Shown here: in pieces, positions 11,788-22,704 of the stretch
How positions within the stretch are numbered: position 1 is the stretch's first letter
Layout: each line of letters starts with the position of its first letter
Source of the DNA: Pelodera strongyloides
Lineage: Eukaryota > Nematoda > Chromadorea > Rhabditida > Rhabditidae
Assembly: GCA_036852015.1 (NCBI GenBank)
Contig: JAANDG010000064.1
Location: 1-64,000 of the forward strand
Length of the DNA: 64,000 bases
Direction of reading: 5' to 3'
Translations under genes and position numbers: made by a program
The notes under the pieces: model-generated
What the model was told of the DNA's origin: nothing
The model's input: the letters and a program-made list of their open reading frames with translations, nothing else
The model's database searches: none

Positions 11788-13113
11788 ATGGTTAGTTTTC
11801 TTGGAGTGACATTGTTTTCTTTTTTTGGCGTTATATGTAAGTGGTAAGGTCCATGCAGTTGGAATGGTGGTAGATTATAATGTTGTGAGCTTCTTTATCC
11901 CAACGAAGAAAAGAACGTTTTCTTGTTGCGCCTCTGGTATATGTAGAGAACTTTACTTCTGGCTCTTTTCTACATAACGTGGAAATTGTGCAGCTACCTG
12001 TCGTTCTCGTTTTATATTGAGTCTAGCTCTGCTGAACAGACAGGCAAAGGCGATAAAGCGAAATACCAGCTGGTTTTTGAAATGTAGCCGGACAACTGAA
12101 TGCTTACGTTTTTATGCCAAGTTGCTCGAATTTAGCTCGATTTTTGTTCTAATTTTTGCTCATTTGCATAAGTCGCATAAGAATTCTTGTATAATAATTT
12201 ATTACGCACACATAATCGATGTGTTTCGAAAACCGGCATGTATTTCGCTTTAATAATTCTTATTGTAGTGAGTGACACTAAATTGTATACCTTTTAGCGG
12301 ACTATCGCTCTCTTCTTCATCTGAAGTTCACACTTTCGCTTGTGTCGTCTTCAACTTCCTGTGAGGTGAGTAAGATGTGAGATTTTTGCTGAGACTGAAT
12401 CGGAGACAAAGCCGACGGTTTGACTCCAGCTGTTCTAGCACTCTTATGATTTGTCCTTTCGCGGAACTTCCTATTTGTTCTATTCGCGTAATCTTAATTG
12501 TTGTCCGTTATGTGGATAGAATAAGGAAATTTAGGCTCCCAATCCAATTAATCGATTTTATTGAATTAACCTACCAGCGCAGAAGAACCGAGCTAATCGG
12601 AATAGGCCGCACACCTAATATGTCAGCATGGGCGTCACACAATATTTTGCTAAAGACTGCTTTTCTATGGCGATTGCTTAAAACATAAGACCGCTTACTT
12701 ACGGCGAATCTTTAGATAAGCTGCTCCGTCATGCCCGGACAAATTCAGATCATTAACTGTAAAAGAAATTTACAGCATCGAATCCAACACTGGATTACTG
12801 CAGCTACGTCTACTTTTCACGGCACCCGACGTGTTCAATTTTAGCTGGGCTCGCTGAAGACGGAAAGGTAAGAAACATTTCAACACATTGTATTATTAAT
12901 GAAAGTGCGGAGAGAAGTTTTCGAAAGTTGGAAAATGTTTGGCAAGAGCTTTGTATAAGCTTGTGGTCGCGAAATGGTCACCAAACGGTTGCAGTTTAGG
13001 ACCTGACAAATTATGAACCTTTGCAATTGTGGACCTGGGAAATTATGGGAGTTACTGCCAAAATGACGATACAACCATCCATCCTCACCTTTCCCACATG
13101 TGAGAATAAATAA
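11788..13113 (+). CDS. Small secreted protein, unknown family (~128 aa, ~5 exons)
   Basis: Exon 1 (11788-11836) is a signal peptide, MVSFLGVTLFSFFGVI, ending in phase 1 at GTAAGT. Exon 2 (12298-12365) follows in phase and ends at GTGAGT. A probable exon at 12439 to 12502 or 12511 restores the phase. The best-supported exons are 12776-12867 (with LDYCSYVYFSRHPTC) and 13000-13113 (with EPLQLWTWEIMGVTAKM). The stop TAA lies next to AATAAA. The product would have several cysteines and alternating hydrophobic residues suggesting beta strands. No family is recognised. The middle exon and its donor are uncertain; a tempting frame at 12716-12758 was excluded because it would need a 17-nt intron. It converges on the kinase gene. 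Confidence 0.5.
12055..12254. repeat. MITE-like element, family A
   Basis: Left end AAAGCGAAATACCAGCTGGT and right end CCGGCATGTATTTCGCTTTA are near inverted repeats. The AT-rich centre resembles the copies at 1.4, 49.4 and 53.4 kb. It lies inside the first intron of the unknown secreted gene. Confidence 0.7.
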
Positions 13114-13362
13114 ACACTTCCATATCAACAATTTTCTTTGTGTAATACTAGCTCGATAGCAATAAAAACAACAAAATAGTGTTCTTATTCATGAATGAAA
13201 ATGAAATCCATAGACCGATTTTATGCGACACTTACGAATAGATAAGCGCTTTTTCGTATCGCATATTTTTCCTAAACAAATTCCTTTTGAATTTACCAAA
13301 TGTCCGATAGCAACAACAATAACACATAAATTCAATTCAAGATGACATTTATAATCTTAATA

Positions 13363-16300
13363 TTAAAATCCGAGGGGATTTGTTGAGAAATCTTCGGGAG
13401 GGAAATCTCCCCACGTGTCCGGATCGTCCTGCGTCTCCGAGGAATTAATGGCTTGTTGTTCCGCCTCGTCTTCCCTAAAATAGTGCTGGCGCTAGTGTGT
13501 GGCTATGGTCTGGCACATGGCTGGCGCACAAAAGAGTGAACGCTCTAATCGGGCTCATGGCTCATCCTAATCTGGCGCATAACTGACTCTAGCCTTGCTC
13601 ATGTCTGGCCGCATGACATGACTTATGATTGACCGTAATCTGACCCATGACTGGCCCTGATATGGCGCACGACTGGTCCTAATTTGACCCTATCCCGAGC
13701 TTATTGTGGGCGTAGAAGAGTACCAAAAGAAAAGGAAGCGTACCTCTGCGTTTTAGCCAACTCAGCGCTTTTCTTTTGCTGCTCAACAGTCTCTGAAACT
13801 AAATATGGATTTCTAGAGAGAACTTGATTAGTGCATCTGATCACGACTGGTTCTATCTCACTTCTCTTCATTACCTCTCTCCCTTCCCTTCTCCCTCTCT
13901 AGCTACATCCTCTCTCTCCAACTCACCTGCTTCCTTCGTTTCTGTGGTTGTCTGGTTACTCGCACTACTCTTCTGCTCCTTTTCTCCCTTCGTAACTTCG
14001 GCAGATGGAAGAGCAATGTCCTAATAAGAAGGTAAATAAATCTTCTCCTACTCTTTCGTTAGATAGTAACTTTAATGTATTAATCATATAATGTAGACAT
14101 CAGTCATTGTTCATCCGGGCTTATCCTCCTCAACAACAAGTGCTAACTTCGTCATGGTGCATCAACCACAGTAGTCAAGCCATTGTTGAAAAGTAGCAAA
14201 GGTTCCTTTACTACAGCTAGGTGCAATAAAGCTGTTTCTTATTCCAATAGAACTAAACACCCTGTTACCTTCTTTCCCTTGCCACCCTTGTCTTTCCCGT
14301 CGGTTTTCTCTTCCTCCCAATCATATAAGTCATCGAAACTGGAACTTTATTTTTTTGAGTTCAAAGGTTCTTAGCTATTGCATTTCAAAGGGACCTCACC
14401 GTTTTGTCCCTTATGCATAGTTTGTGTTTTTATTAGCTGCATACTATGTAAGGCATTATAGTATTCGAAAAAAATCAGACAAAGAAGCCGATTCCCTTGC
14501 TGAGAGGTAATTGACGCAGTAGCGTAGGGTGCCGTCTCAACTCTTACAAGGATGGATAATGATAGGAATTCCCAATTAATAATTTAAAGGCTTACTTAAC
14601 ATTGTAGTCCCTCATAATTTCAGCAAGGATGTCGTAGAGTAGGCGATAGTTTGGCCGGTCAAAGTATGACAGGGTGCTGAAAGGACAACTTTCTACGATG
14701 CACGGAAACTTTACACATCAATAAGGTCCGTTAAGATATCTCCAGGAATTTCACGGCTTATCGGCTGTTTCGGATTAAAATATGGGCCGTTTCTGTATTT
14801 TCTAGACGATTTAATCGTATGTCTTCGATTGACTGGTAGCATTCCGAATTTGGCATGCTATTCCAAGCGCGACGGGGGTATGGGGTCTAAAGCACCTTCC
14901 AAATTGATGCAATGTGCTAATTTGGAAAGTGGTTTCGTCGGTAGTTCGTCAACGTGATTATGCCCAGCAACCTACCACAAGTGTTCCGTAAATTTGACCA
15001 TTTTATCGGGACTATTGAAGAAGAGTTCTCGTTGAGAGCAGGCCTTCTTGCACGCGTGCACGGCAGTCTTGTCTCTATAATGTATGTGGTAACTACTGGG
15101 AATCTCGAAGACAGACTCCAAACTATAAACCATAGGCTGCAAACCACGAACTACAAACTACACCTGATCCGAGCCCATGGCAGAGCTGCTCGCATCTCGG
15201 CCAAGAAGTACGCAACACTCCATAGGTCGTCCACCCTTCCTTGCTCGCCCTTTTCGTGAGCGGTAACAGAACAGTAACGAGAAGTGCCCCTGAAGGAAAG
15301 GAGTGGTACGATACGAAGAACAGCTGATACAATTAATGCTCAATATATAGAAAACATGTCGTAGCACTGATAAATCACGGCCTGTCGACACCCTAACGGT
15401 GTAGTATCCGTTACGGATACACAGCTGTGACGCACGTTTTGGATGGAGCGCCAGATTTTCGCCCTTGGAGCGCCAAATGAAAATGTGACGCACTTTCCGC
15501 ACACCGGAGTTTTGATGTTCCCTAGTGAAGTTTCATAAATGCACGTTGTGATAGTATGTTTTAGTCCCAACCTGAACAAGCAATCCTCCCTTGGCCTTCG
15601 AATGCATTTAGTCCCGTCCTCGTTTTCTAGTACGTATCTAGAAAAGTTTACTAGTAATTTGATGGTTGTAGGAGCTGATAAGTTAAAATACACTTACATT
15701 CCCGAGCTTTGCATGGTAAGAAGTTTTATTGGGTCTCCATCGGAGAGTGGGAGCTTTCTCCCCCCCTCCTCACACAGAATCTGGGAGCTTACTCCCCGTG
15801 ATTGGTTAGGAGGGAGAAAGTCCCTATTAAAGGTGAATTCGTCCTTACTCTCTAGCAAGTCCAAAGTCGAGTATGTGCACAATATGTGATTCATGTGATT
15901 CAGAATGTCCCATGGCTAGGTTGGCTGGTTTGATGTCACGGTGAATAACACCCGACTGAAATTTGCATATTAAAAAACTAATGAACTTAACGTTAGAGCC
16001 GTAAAACAGCCGTTTATTATTATTTTTTAAACTTTTTTTTTTAGATTCTTTGCATACACTGTATGTGAATACAGTTGTCCAACGTACGCTTCAAAATCCA
16101 GCTCGTATACCGCTTTGACAAAATGTAATATTGATCCCGTGTAAGTTATGGTTGTTTTCACTTTGATCAAGGTTATAGTGTAGGAAGCAAGATTGAAGTT
16201 TCCATTATAATCTCCATGAATAAAAAAACACGCATATTAAATAATAAAAAAGCCCATCATCTCACATCGTGCAATAATTTGATTGCATGCAGAACGTTGA

Positions 16301-17738
16301 TTCCTATCCGAACCTGGGTTCCAATCGAATTAATACGAGAACCATGCAGTCTGGAAACAGTTTTAGTATTTGCCTCAAGGCTCAATAAAGCGTTCGCTCT
16401 ATATCGCGAACACATTATCCATGAAAGCAACGGGAAAGTTTGGATGGCGTTCGGCCTACAACAAGTGAATCCAGGCATGGCCGCCAACCTTTTTAGGGCC
16501 CAGTGTAGAGCCGCGGACCTCTTCAGTGTTAGGGGTCACTATGAGAGTTACCTGGACTACGGGGATATTTTTTTAGTTTTCTACCAAACCAGAATGCGCT
16601 AAATAGCCGAAAACAATTTCATCAAGCAATAGTTCCACCTAATATGAACGAGACACGAGACTAACAACAAGTAACCGAAATAATGATATTCATGAATGTT
16701 GTACCTGTTGTTGTACTTAATGTTGTACCTGAGTAAGTAACTAAGTGAGTCTCCCAATAGAGTCATGACAATGTACGAGAACTTTTCCCTCTTTGCCGAG
16801 TGAGCAATTTGAGGGAAGTGCGGCTTGTTGCGAAGTTTGGCCAGGATCTGAACTGGGTACTTTTAGTTTTGGTTACCGTGTGCCATAGATGCGCCAGAAA
16901 ATTGCCAGAAGCGTGCTATATGTGAGTGTGCTATTGGTGCGCCACACACATTTCACAAGTTTGCCATATGGGCACGAGGAGTGACCATAGTTGTGCCAGA
17001 AGTGTGCTTATTGTGTGATATGTGTGCCAGAAGTGTGCCATAGGTACACCATTACTCTGCCGTATACTCATTTTCCCAGCGTTCGTGTTAGCGGTGGTCC
17101 GCATCCCGCACTTTTTTTGGCGCACCCTTTTGTCGCGGGGTGATTGTACAATTGCTTGCCACTGCAGGTGATAATGCAATATTTGCAAAAATCAAACCCC
17201 CACCTTTGCTTCCAATTTTAACACGCTGCCTCCCTCGATACAATTAGCCTCTGCTTTGAGTGCAAGCTAAAAAGAGAATAGATGTGCTACCATATTGTGA
17301 CTATAACCCGACGAGCACCTCTATGCGCATGCTCGAAGCATGGTTTATCAATATCGTGTAATTGATCAGTTGAGGATAATTAATAAATTAATTCGTCATT
17401 TAGTAAGATGAAGAATAATAACATTTACTTTCTCCTTGCTCTTCGTATCGATCACCTTATACACGGTGCCACACCCACCTTCGCCGAGTTTCTGAACGGG
17501 ATGGAGTATTTAACTCCTGTTTCGGAAACGCGAAACTGCCCAAAATCTTGCTACAGCACGACCAAAATCGTGCTAGGAAGTTGTTTTTTGAAATTTTGCT
17601 GGCTAGCGGCCTAAATTCTACCGGCAACTTACTGATGGTAGCGGTTAGATAGGCAGGCTACCTGCTACCGCAGTTGTGGAAAGCATAATACTACAATAAA
17701 ATACTCACCGATACAATCAAATAACGTTTTCCAATCAT
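13363..17738 (-). CDS. CK1-superfamily (TTBK-like) protein kinase, 387 aa, 14 exons
   Basis: Exons on the minus strand: 17738-17709, 17491-17429, 17266-17204, 16847-16729, 16350-16266, 15955-15849, 15637-15572, 15289-15164, 15074-14976, 14676-14596, 14338-14269, 14020-13927, 13792-13744 and 13474-13363. All phases match, giving 388 codons. Kinase landmarks in order: glycine loop LGEGGCGTVYKV (12-23), catalytic Lys35 in LALKAE, GGSVLKLE, hinge YIVMTLLGDSL, HRDIKPAN (125-132), DFGLAR (150-155), then GTSRYCSVTAHEKGEQGRVD and SVAYFLAEM-LPW. GTSRYCS in place of an APE motif and the YFDRPNY segment near the lobe end are typical of casein kinase 1 and tau-tubulin kinases, a family widely expanded in nematodes. 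All catalytic residues are present, so it should be an active Ser/Thr kinase. The tail (about 307-387) is acidic, Lys/Glu/Gln-rich and probably disordered. Substrate unknown. Head to head with the gene at 18131. Confidence 0.88.
13480..13700. repeat. Degenerate tandem repeat in a kinase intron
   Basis: Repeated variants of tctggcgcatgactgg / ctaatctggcgcataactga with an irregular period near 20-22 bp. It fills the intron between the last two exons of the kinase gene. The same word set occurs in the intron at 16868-17060. Confidence 0.6.
16868..17060. repeat. Degenerate gtgtgcca tandem repeat in a kinase intron
   Basis: Many imperfect copies of gtgtgccagaa / gtgtgccatag, period roughly 11 or a multiple, in the intron between exons 3 and 4 of the kinase gene. 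It belongs to the same GC-rich word family (GTGCGCCA) found between many genes here. Confidence 0.6.
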
Positions 17739-18130
17739 GTATCCTCTATTGATTACAACATTTCCGGATTCTAAACAGCAGATTAAGAATTTCACCTTGA
17801 CAAACTCACGCATCGTTTATGAGTTTCTCATTAATTGTATAATATATTTAATATACTTAATATATCAGTTGTATAATTTGTATCAGTTGTATAATATCAG
17901 TTGTATAATTAAAACATTACCATTACATTCGATGCTCATTGCTGCTACGCAACGCGCGGTTTCTGAAAAGTAGAATATAGAAAAGTGATCTTACATCTTG
18001 AGGGAAACATATTTATCTAGTTGATTAGTATGCTAATTGCTGCTGTACTTCCGGTTTTCTTATCAAAAGTACCTTGTTCAGCCATAATTAGCATATAATT
18101 AAAAGGAATATAAATTAGTTTCAGGTTAAA
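17739..18130. promoter_or_regulatory. Shared head-to-head intergenic region
   Basis: Only 392 bp separate the kinase ATG (minus) from the coiled-coil gene ATG (plus), so promoter elements of both must lie here or overlap the genes. It is AT-rich, with short repeats of atcagttgtataat around 17870-17910. No specific factor site can be named. GTTTCAG ends at 18124, 6 nt before the plus-strand ATG, suggesting a trans-splice acceptor. Confidence 0.5.
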
Positions 18131-21100
18131 ATGACTTCACTCGTCCCCGATGTACCACTCTATGCGGGGAGCCGCCCAGTCGACCCATGTGAGTTCATTC
18201 TTATTTTTGTTCCGTAGTGGACTACTGTAGTCCTTGTCCTGTGTACGTACACTGTAATGGCCTGTCCATGTATGCTATTCGCGCTTGCGAAAATGACAAA
18301 TGCCTGTCCATGTTCGAGTCAATGCAAATGACAAAGTCCCGCAGCGATTTTGACAGTAGCTATGTTTACCTTATGGGGTTTGCAAGTATGCCAAAAACCG
18401 CGAGTTTTCCTTGCAAGTATCAATTCGCAAAATCGTGTGCTTTTTACACAACTTTACCGTAATTTTGACACATCCGCACTATAGAAAATCCGCCATCAAA
18501 GACATTTTTTGTTGAACAATTGGTCCCGTGGCGATCGGTCGTAAAAACTGCCTGTAGATATGCTCGTGTAGTGCCAAGATACGGTAAATTTTTCGATACT
18601 TGCAAGGAAAATCGGGCATACTTGCAAACCCCATTATAGAGTACCAGCCGTTCGAAGAGCCCTACGGGCTCTTCTCCGACTGGAGGAATCGGTTAAAAAA
18701 ATTAATTTCTACAAAGGTAAACAGACAAATTTTGATATTCCTACTATTTCTTTCCAATTGTAAGTCTGTCTCTCCAACTACTGTTTTTCTTTGCAGTGTT
18801 CAAATCAGCCACTGGACGCTTTCCTCTTTTCACGCGCCGATAGTGAGGATCTAGCCAAGGCTCAGAAGATCATTGAAAACCTCGAGGTGAAGATGAAAAA
18901 AAATTAAAACTATAAATTAAAGGTTGTTGAGTCAGGGTACCTTGTTCCTAGTCTTAGATCCTCAGTTGTAGAAGAGGAGTTGAAACTGGAGTGGGTAATT
19001 TTATAAGGTTAGAATAAGTCTATATAAACTAACGCAAGTCGGCCTTGATTAATTTCACCTGTCTGGGGAATCATGAGCGATCCCTTCTGTCCCTAGCGTG
19101 AAGACTGAACAGGATCTCTGCGGAACAAGTCATAAGCTTTGAAAAACCTACCATTCAATGAAGAGCACTCTTTTTTAGTGTAAGAAGTAAGAAGTACCTT
19201 TTATCTGTAGGAGCGGAGATGATAATTGAGAAAGATTTTGACCCAAGAGGATTACATGTTTCTTTAGGAGCGGTTGTACATTAAGCGAGAAGCCACACGA
19301 CGGGTCGAAAATATCGATCGCGCTCTGGGAGACCTCAACGAACGACTCACCGAGTTTGTCAAGCAGGTATTTTTTTCTGATTTTAGTTATATTTGTTAAG
19401 CTTCCTTTCTATGTCTTCTGTCTCCTATTCTAGCTCTCGACACCTCTCTCTCTTCCCCTCTCCCCTATCTCTCGCTCTCACTCTCTCTCCCCCACTCTCT
19501 CCCCTCTCTCTCCCTCTCTCTCTCTCAAACGCCTATCTAACGTATTCTTTTTCTCAGTTCTCCTCTCGCCTCGCTCAAGCCGACATGACCTGGAAGGAGC
19601 AATTGAAGAGCTCTGAAGACAAGGTCCTCACACATATCAACACCGGAAGGAAGAGAGGGACGACGTCCATTCGGTCGCGATCCAGGTTTCTAGTTATTGT
19701 GCATATTTTCTACCAACATGTGTCAGTGTCATGGCATGTGTCAGGAAGTGTACGAGCGTGTCATGTGATTTCATAACATGGTATCATTGTCGAATACTTT
19801 ATCGGATAATTTCATCATTGATACGTGGTTTATGAATCCTACGCCAAACAACAAATTTCCATGAATTATATATGCAAATTTTTGTGCCCATCCTGCCTGT
19901 GGAGTCCAGCACAGAATCCTAATAAAAAAATTGTCCAGCATGCGTTAAGAATAGTGTTTGACTTTAGCATGTCGCAACTCTCGGGAGATGCGCCCCATAG
20001 AAACGCTGCCGCCGGTGACAATACAAATCTGAGATCGGTCAAGGAGAAGCTGGGCGATTTGGAGCGTCAAGTGGCTAAGATCTATGAGTTTCTGGTCAAT
20101 GGACATGAACAATTGGTGAGACTTACTTCTGTAACTACTGTAATGCGGCTGTCATACTTGAGTACTGTAATCTCGGACGCTTGAGCAGAGACGTTGGGAT
20201 TCTGCGGCGGCGGTAGACATGGCGCAAGTGTGGCACACCTTAGAGAGTGGCGGCAAGCACGCCACAGTTGCGTCAACTGGAATTGAATAATTTTCGATTT
20301 CGCACCTACTAGCGGGTTGAGTCCACGGATCTGGTTTTAATCTATAGTTTTGCAATCAATAATGATGTTATTACAGGCTACTTCCCGTCTTCCGACAGCG
20401 CAACAGAGCATTTATGGAATCACCGAGATTGCCAATTGTTATGATATTGTAGGTTTTTCTGTGGGGTTTGTGAGTGTGTGGGGAGTATGCTCCCAGCCCA
20501 ACCTCCAGCGGGAGGTGAGAAAAAGGGCCCCCGTGAATAAGCGACATGTAAGAGATAAATTCTCCCTAACGGGGAGTCCACTGCTGTTCAGGCATACGGG
20601 CTCAGAATGAAACACCCCGGTAGTTACTAACATGCGTTGTATTGTCGAAATATCCTTTGTATATGGAAGTCAATACAAGCCAATTTAATGTATCTGACCT
20701 AAACATGAATATCATTTAGGCTAAAAGCAACGTTTCTCAGACCATTGCTGCCCTCAGACAACTGAAGGAGATGCCGGCCGTTTACAGGTTAGTATTTTTA
20801 TTCATTGTATGCTAATTATTCCGTTGCATAGTTTAAGGCTTCTGCTATACATAAATATTAGGCAATGATTACTAGTATTAAAATAATTGAAAAGGACCAA
20901 AAGGTGATCTTGCATTATCCATTTCAGAGGTCAGAATAGTGCGGGCGGAATCCGCAGCAAAGAAGATATAGATGTGGCGCTCAACGTTTTGGAGACATTC
21001 CATGAGAAACTACAGAAATCGGTAAAATAGTCGGTTTCTAAAAAAATAGCATAGTACAGCGAAGGTTGATGAAAGAGGGAAATTTGCAGCCTCGATCAAT

Positions 21101-21475
21101 ATATACTGTTAGGGCGCGTTCGGGATTGATTTTCCGAAAGGAAACCATCGTTAGGGATGGACATTTTGGAAACGTTCTAATGCTTGGAGAAAACAAAAAA
21201 TACAGTATGAATTAGCATGGAGTACAAATTAGCATGGTTGTGTGTTGATGTGTAGTATAACTACGGTGGCGGAACTTTTTTTTTACAACTACGGTGGCGA
21301 AAACCAGCCGTTATGAATCTGGTCGGATTGAACATTTTTTCAGACTGCCGAATACACGCACAACGTGGAGGCTCGCCACACTCCTAGATGCTATATTGGT
21401 GCGTCGAGCTCGTTCACCTCAACGGCTACTCTGACCTCCGCTTCCGTAGTGCCCACGTCCGACAATGAAGATTAA
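18131..21475 (+). CDS. Coiled-coil-type protein, unknown family (~320 aa)
   Basis: Probable first exon 18131-18188 (MTSLVPDVPLYAGSRPVDP), then 18640-18716, 18797-18886, 19268-19366, 19558-19685, 19968-20115, 20377-20448, 20720-20787, 20928-21021 and 21344-21475 (stop). From exon 2 onward all phases match, giving about 301 codons. Charged helical stretches suggest coiled coils, such as EDLAKAQKIIENLE-ERLYIK, RRVENIDRALGDLNERL, SVKEKLGDLERQVAKIYEFL and DIDVALNVLETFHEKLQKS. The tail is Ser/Thr-rich. No family is recognised; a structural or scaffold role is only a guess. The exon 1-2 junction is a problem: phase 1 'T' plus 'AG' makes TAG, and a MITE ends 3-4 bp before that acceptor, so either the real exon 1 is elsewhere or the gene is damaged. 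Confidence 0.65.
18370..18637. repeat. MITE inserted at a splice acceptor
   Basis: Inverted ends TATGGGGTTTGCAAGTATGC and GCATACTTGCAAACCCCATT, followed inward by a second shared block (TTTTCCTTGCAAGTATC). TTA flanks both ends, a possible target-site duplication. The element ends beside the TATAG acceptor of exon 2 of the coiled-coil gene, replacing its natural pyrimidine tract. Confidence 0.75.
19440..19535. repeat. (CT)n-rich intronic tract
   Basis: Imperfect CT repeat leading into the TTTTCTCAG acceptor of exon 5 of the coiled-coil gene; it may extend the pyrimidine tract. Confidence 0.8.
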
Positions 21476-21542
21476 ATGTTCAATCCTTGATTTTTCGGTT
21501 CTCACCAAAATTTGCCTTCTAGTACGGATATGATTTTTCTCT

Positions 21543-21583
<41 letters not shown>

Positions 21584-22704
21584 GCTTTATCTGCACATTA
21601 GCTCCTCATAGAAGTAAATTTTGGTGAAAACTGACCATCCCTTAGAATTCTAAGTCCTTTTGTACATTCCCTCCCTGCTAGAAGAATAAGCGTTACCGAT
21701 TTCACAAATATAAGATTTTCTGAAAGAAGAATCAGTCTATTATGGTTTGTGAAATGGTTTACGCGCAAGTCATGAATACTGTAGGCTTAGGCCTAGGCTT
21801 AGGCTTCGTTGATCATGCGGCTACTTCTTTCATGGTTTGTGGTTGACACGACATGATTAGTACAGTATTCATTTAAAATCATTTATACAGTTGTGTGTAG
21901 TGGCAAAAGAATCACTGTTTAGAAATTTACCTGTGAAGCCTAAGCCTAAGCTTAAGTCTTGACCTGAGCTCGTGTGCCTTATTCCCTAAACAAGTCCTTT
22001 GGCCTCTACACCACAAATGTTACATACACTTAACACCCTTTATTTGGCACATTATTAAACTAGGATCCCGTTTTTTTGTTCGTTTGCTAAAGAGGCCTCG
22101 CACGATTTCACACCAAAATAGTGAATTAGAATAGGAAAAGTGTGCGTGCCTCTGAAAGTGAAAATCCGTGATTTTCATCCCGAAAATGTTCTACTGTATT
22201 CAAAAACCACTATGCAATCGTGTCCTTTCTTGCTTAAATATTCATTCTTCCCCGACCGTGTATACGGTAGTGAGTGTTACAATAAAGGATTCATATGGAG
22301 AGTTTGTAGTGTGCATTGTTTTTGTGGGTCTGACCATTTGAAGGGCTATTGACTATTGGTGAGACCTTATGTTGTGGTCATACCATATGGTATTTTATAT
22401 ATGGTAAATTTTTCATATGGTAAATTTTTCGAGCATGGCTCTTTATAGAGTTGTATAACAGCCGGTTTTTGGAAAACTGCGTTTCCATATGTTGTTTGCG
22501 AATTAAATATAAATCGCGCAGTAATTTGCATATACCACATTGGAATACAGCGTACGGCATACTTTTCAATACCGGCTATCATATGACTTTAAAGGGATAT
22601 TGTTTCGTTTGTTTGTTAATGATTGTTAGGGCCATTTGGGATTATTGAAAAGACTATTGATATGTTTATTAAATGTTTATTAGATGATTACACTATGACA
22701 ATAA
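21476..22704. other. Intergenic between convergent genes; repeats
   Basis: Contains a (CT)n microsatellite (about 21536-21583), TTAGGC-like telomeric fragments on both strands (about 21783-21807 and 21936-21957) and an inverted-repeat family A-like element near 22447-22596 (ACAGCCGGTTTTTGGAAAAC to ATACCGGCTATCATATGAC). No exon supported. Confidence 0.5.

Noticed and set aside
12716..12758. Exon candidate ISCSVMPGQIQIIN in the unknown secreted gene
   Set aside because: Joining it to the next exon would need a 17-nt intron, too short to splice.
15158..15693. Long overlapping minus-strand frames read as single ORFs
   Set aside because: They run through introns of the kinase; only the short exon parts (15637-15572, 15289-15164) are coding.
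16216..16602. 128-codon plus-strand frame
   Set aside because: It lies antisense to the kinase exon 16350-16266, whose phase and motif context are secure; no splice or start context of its own.
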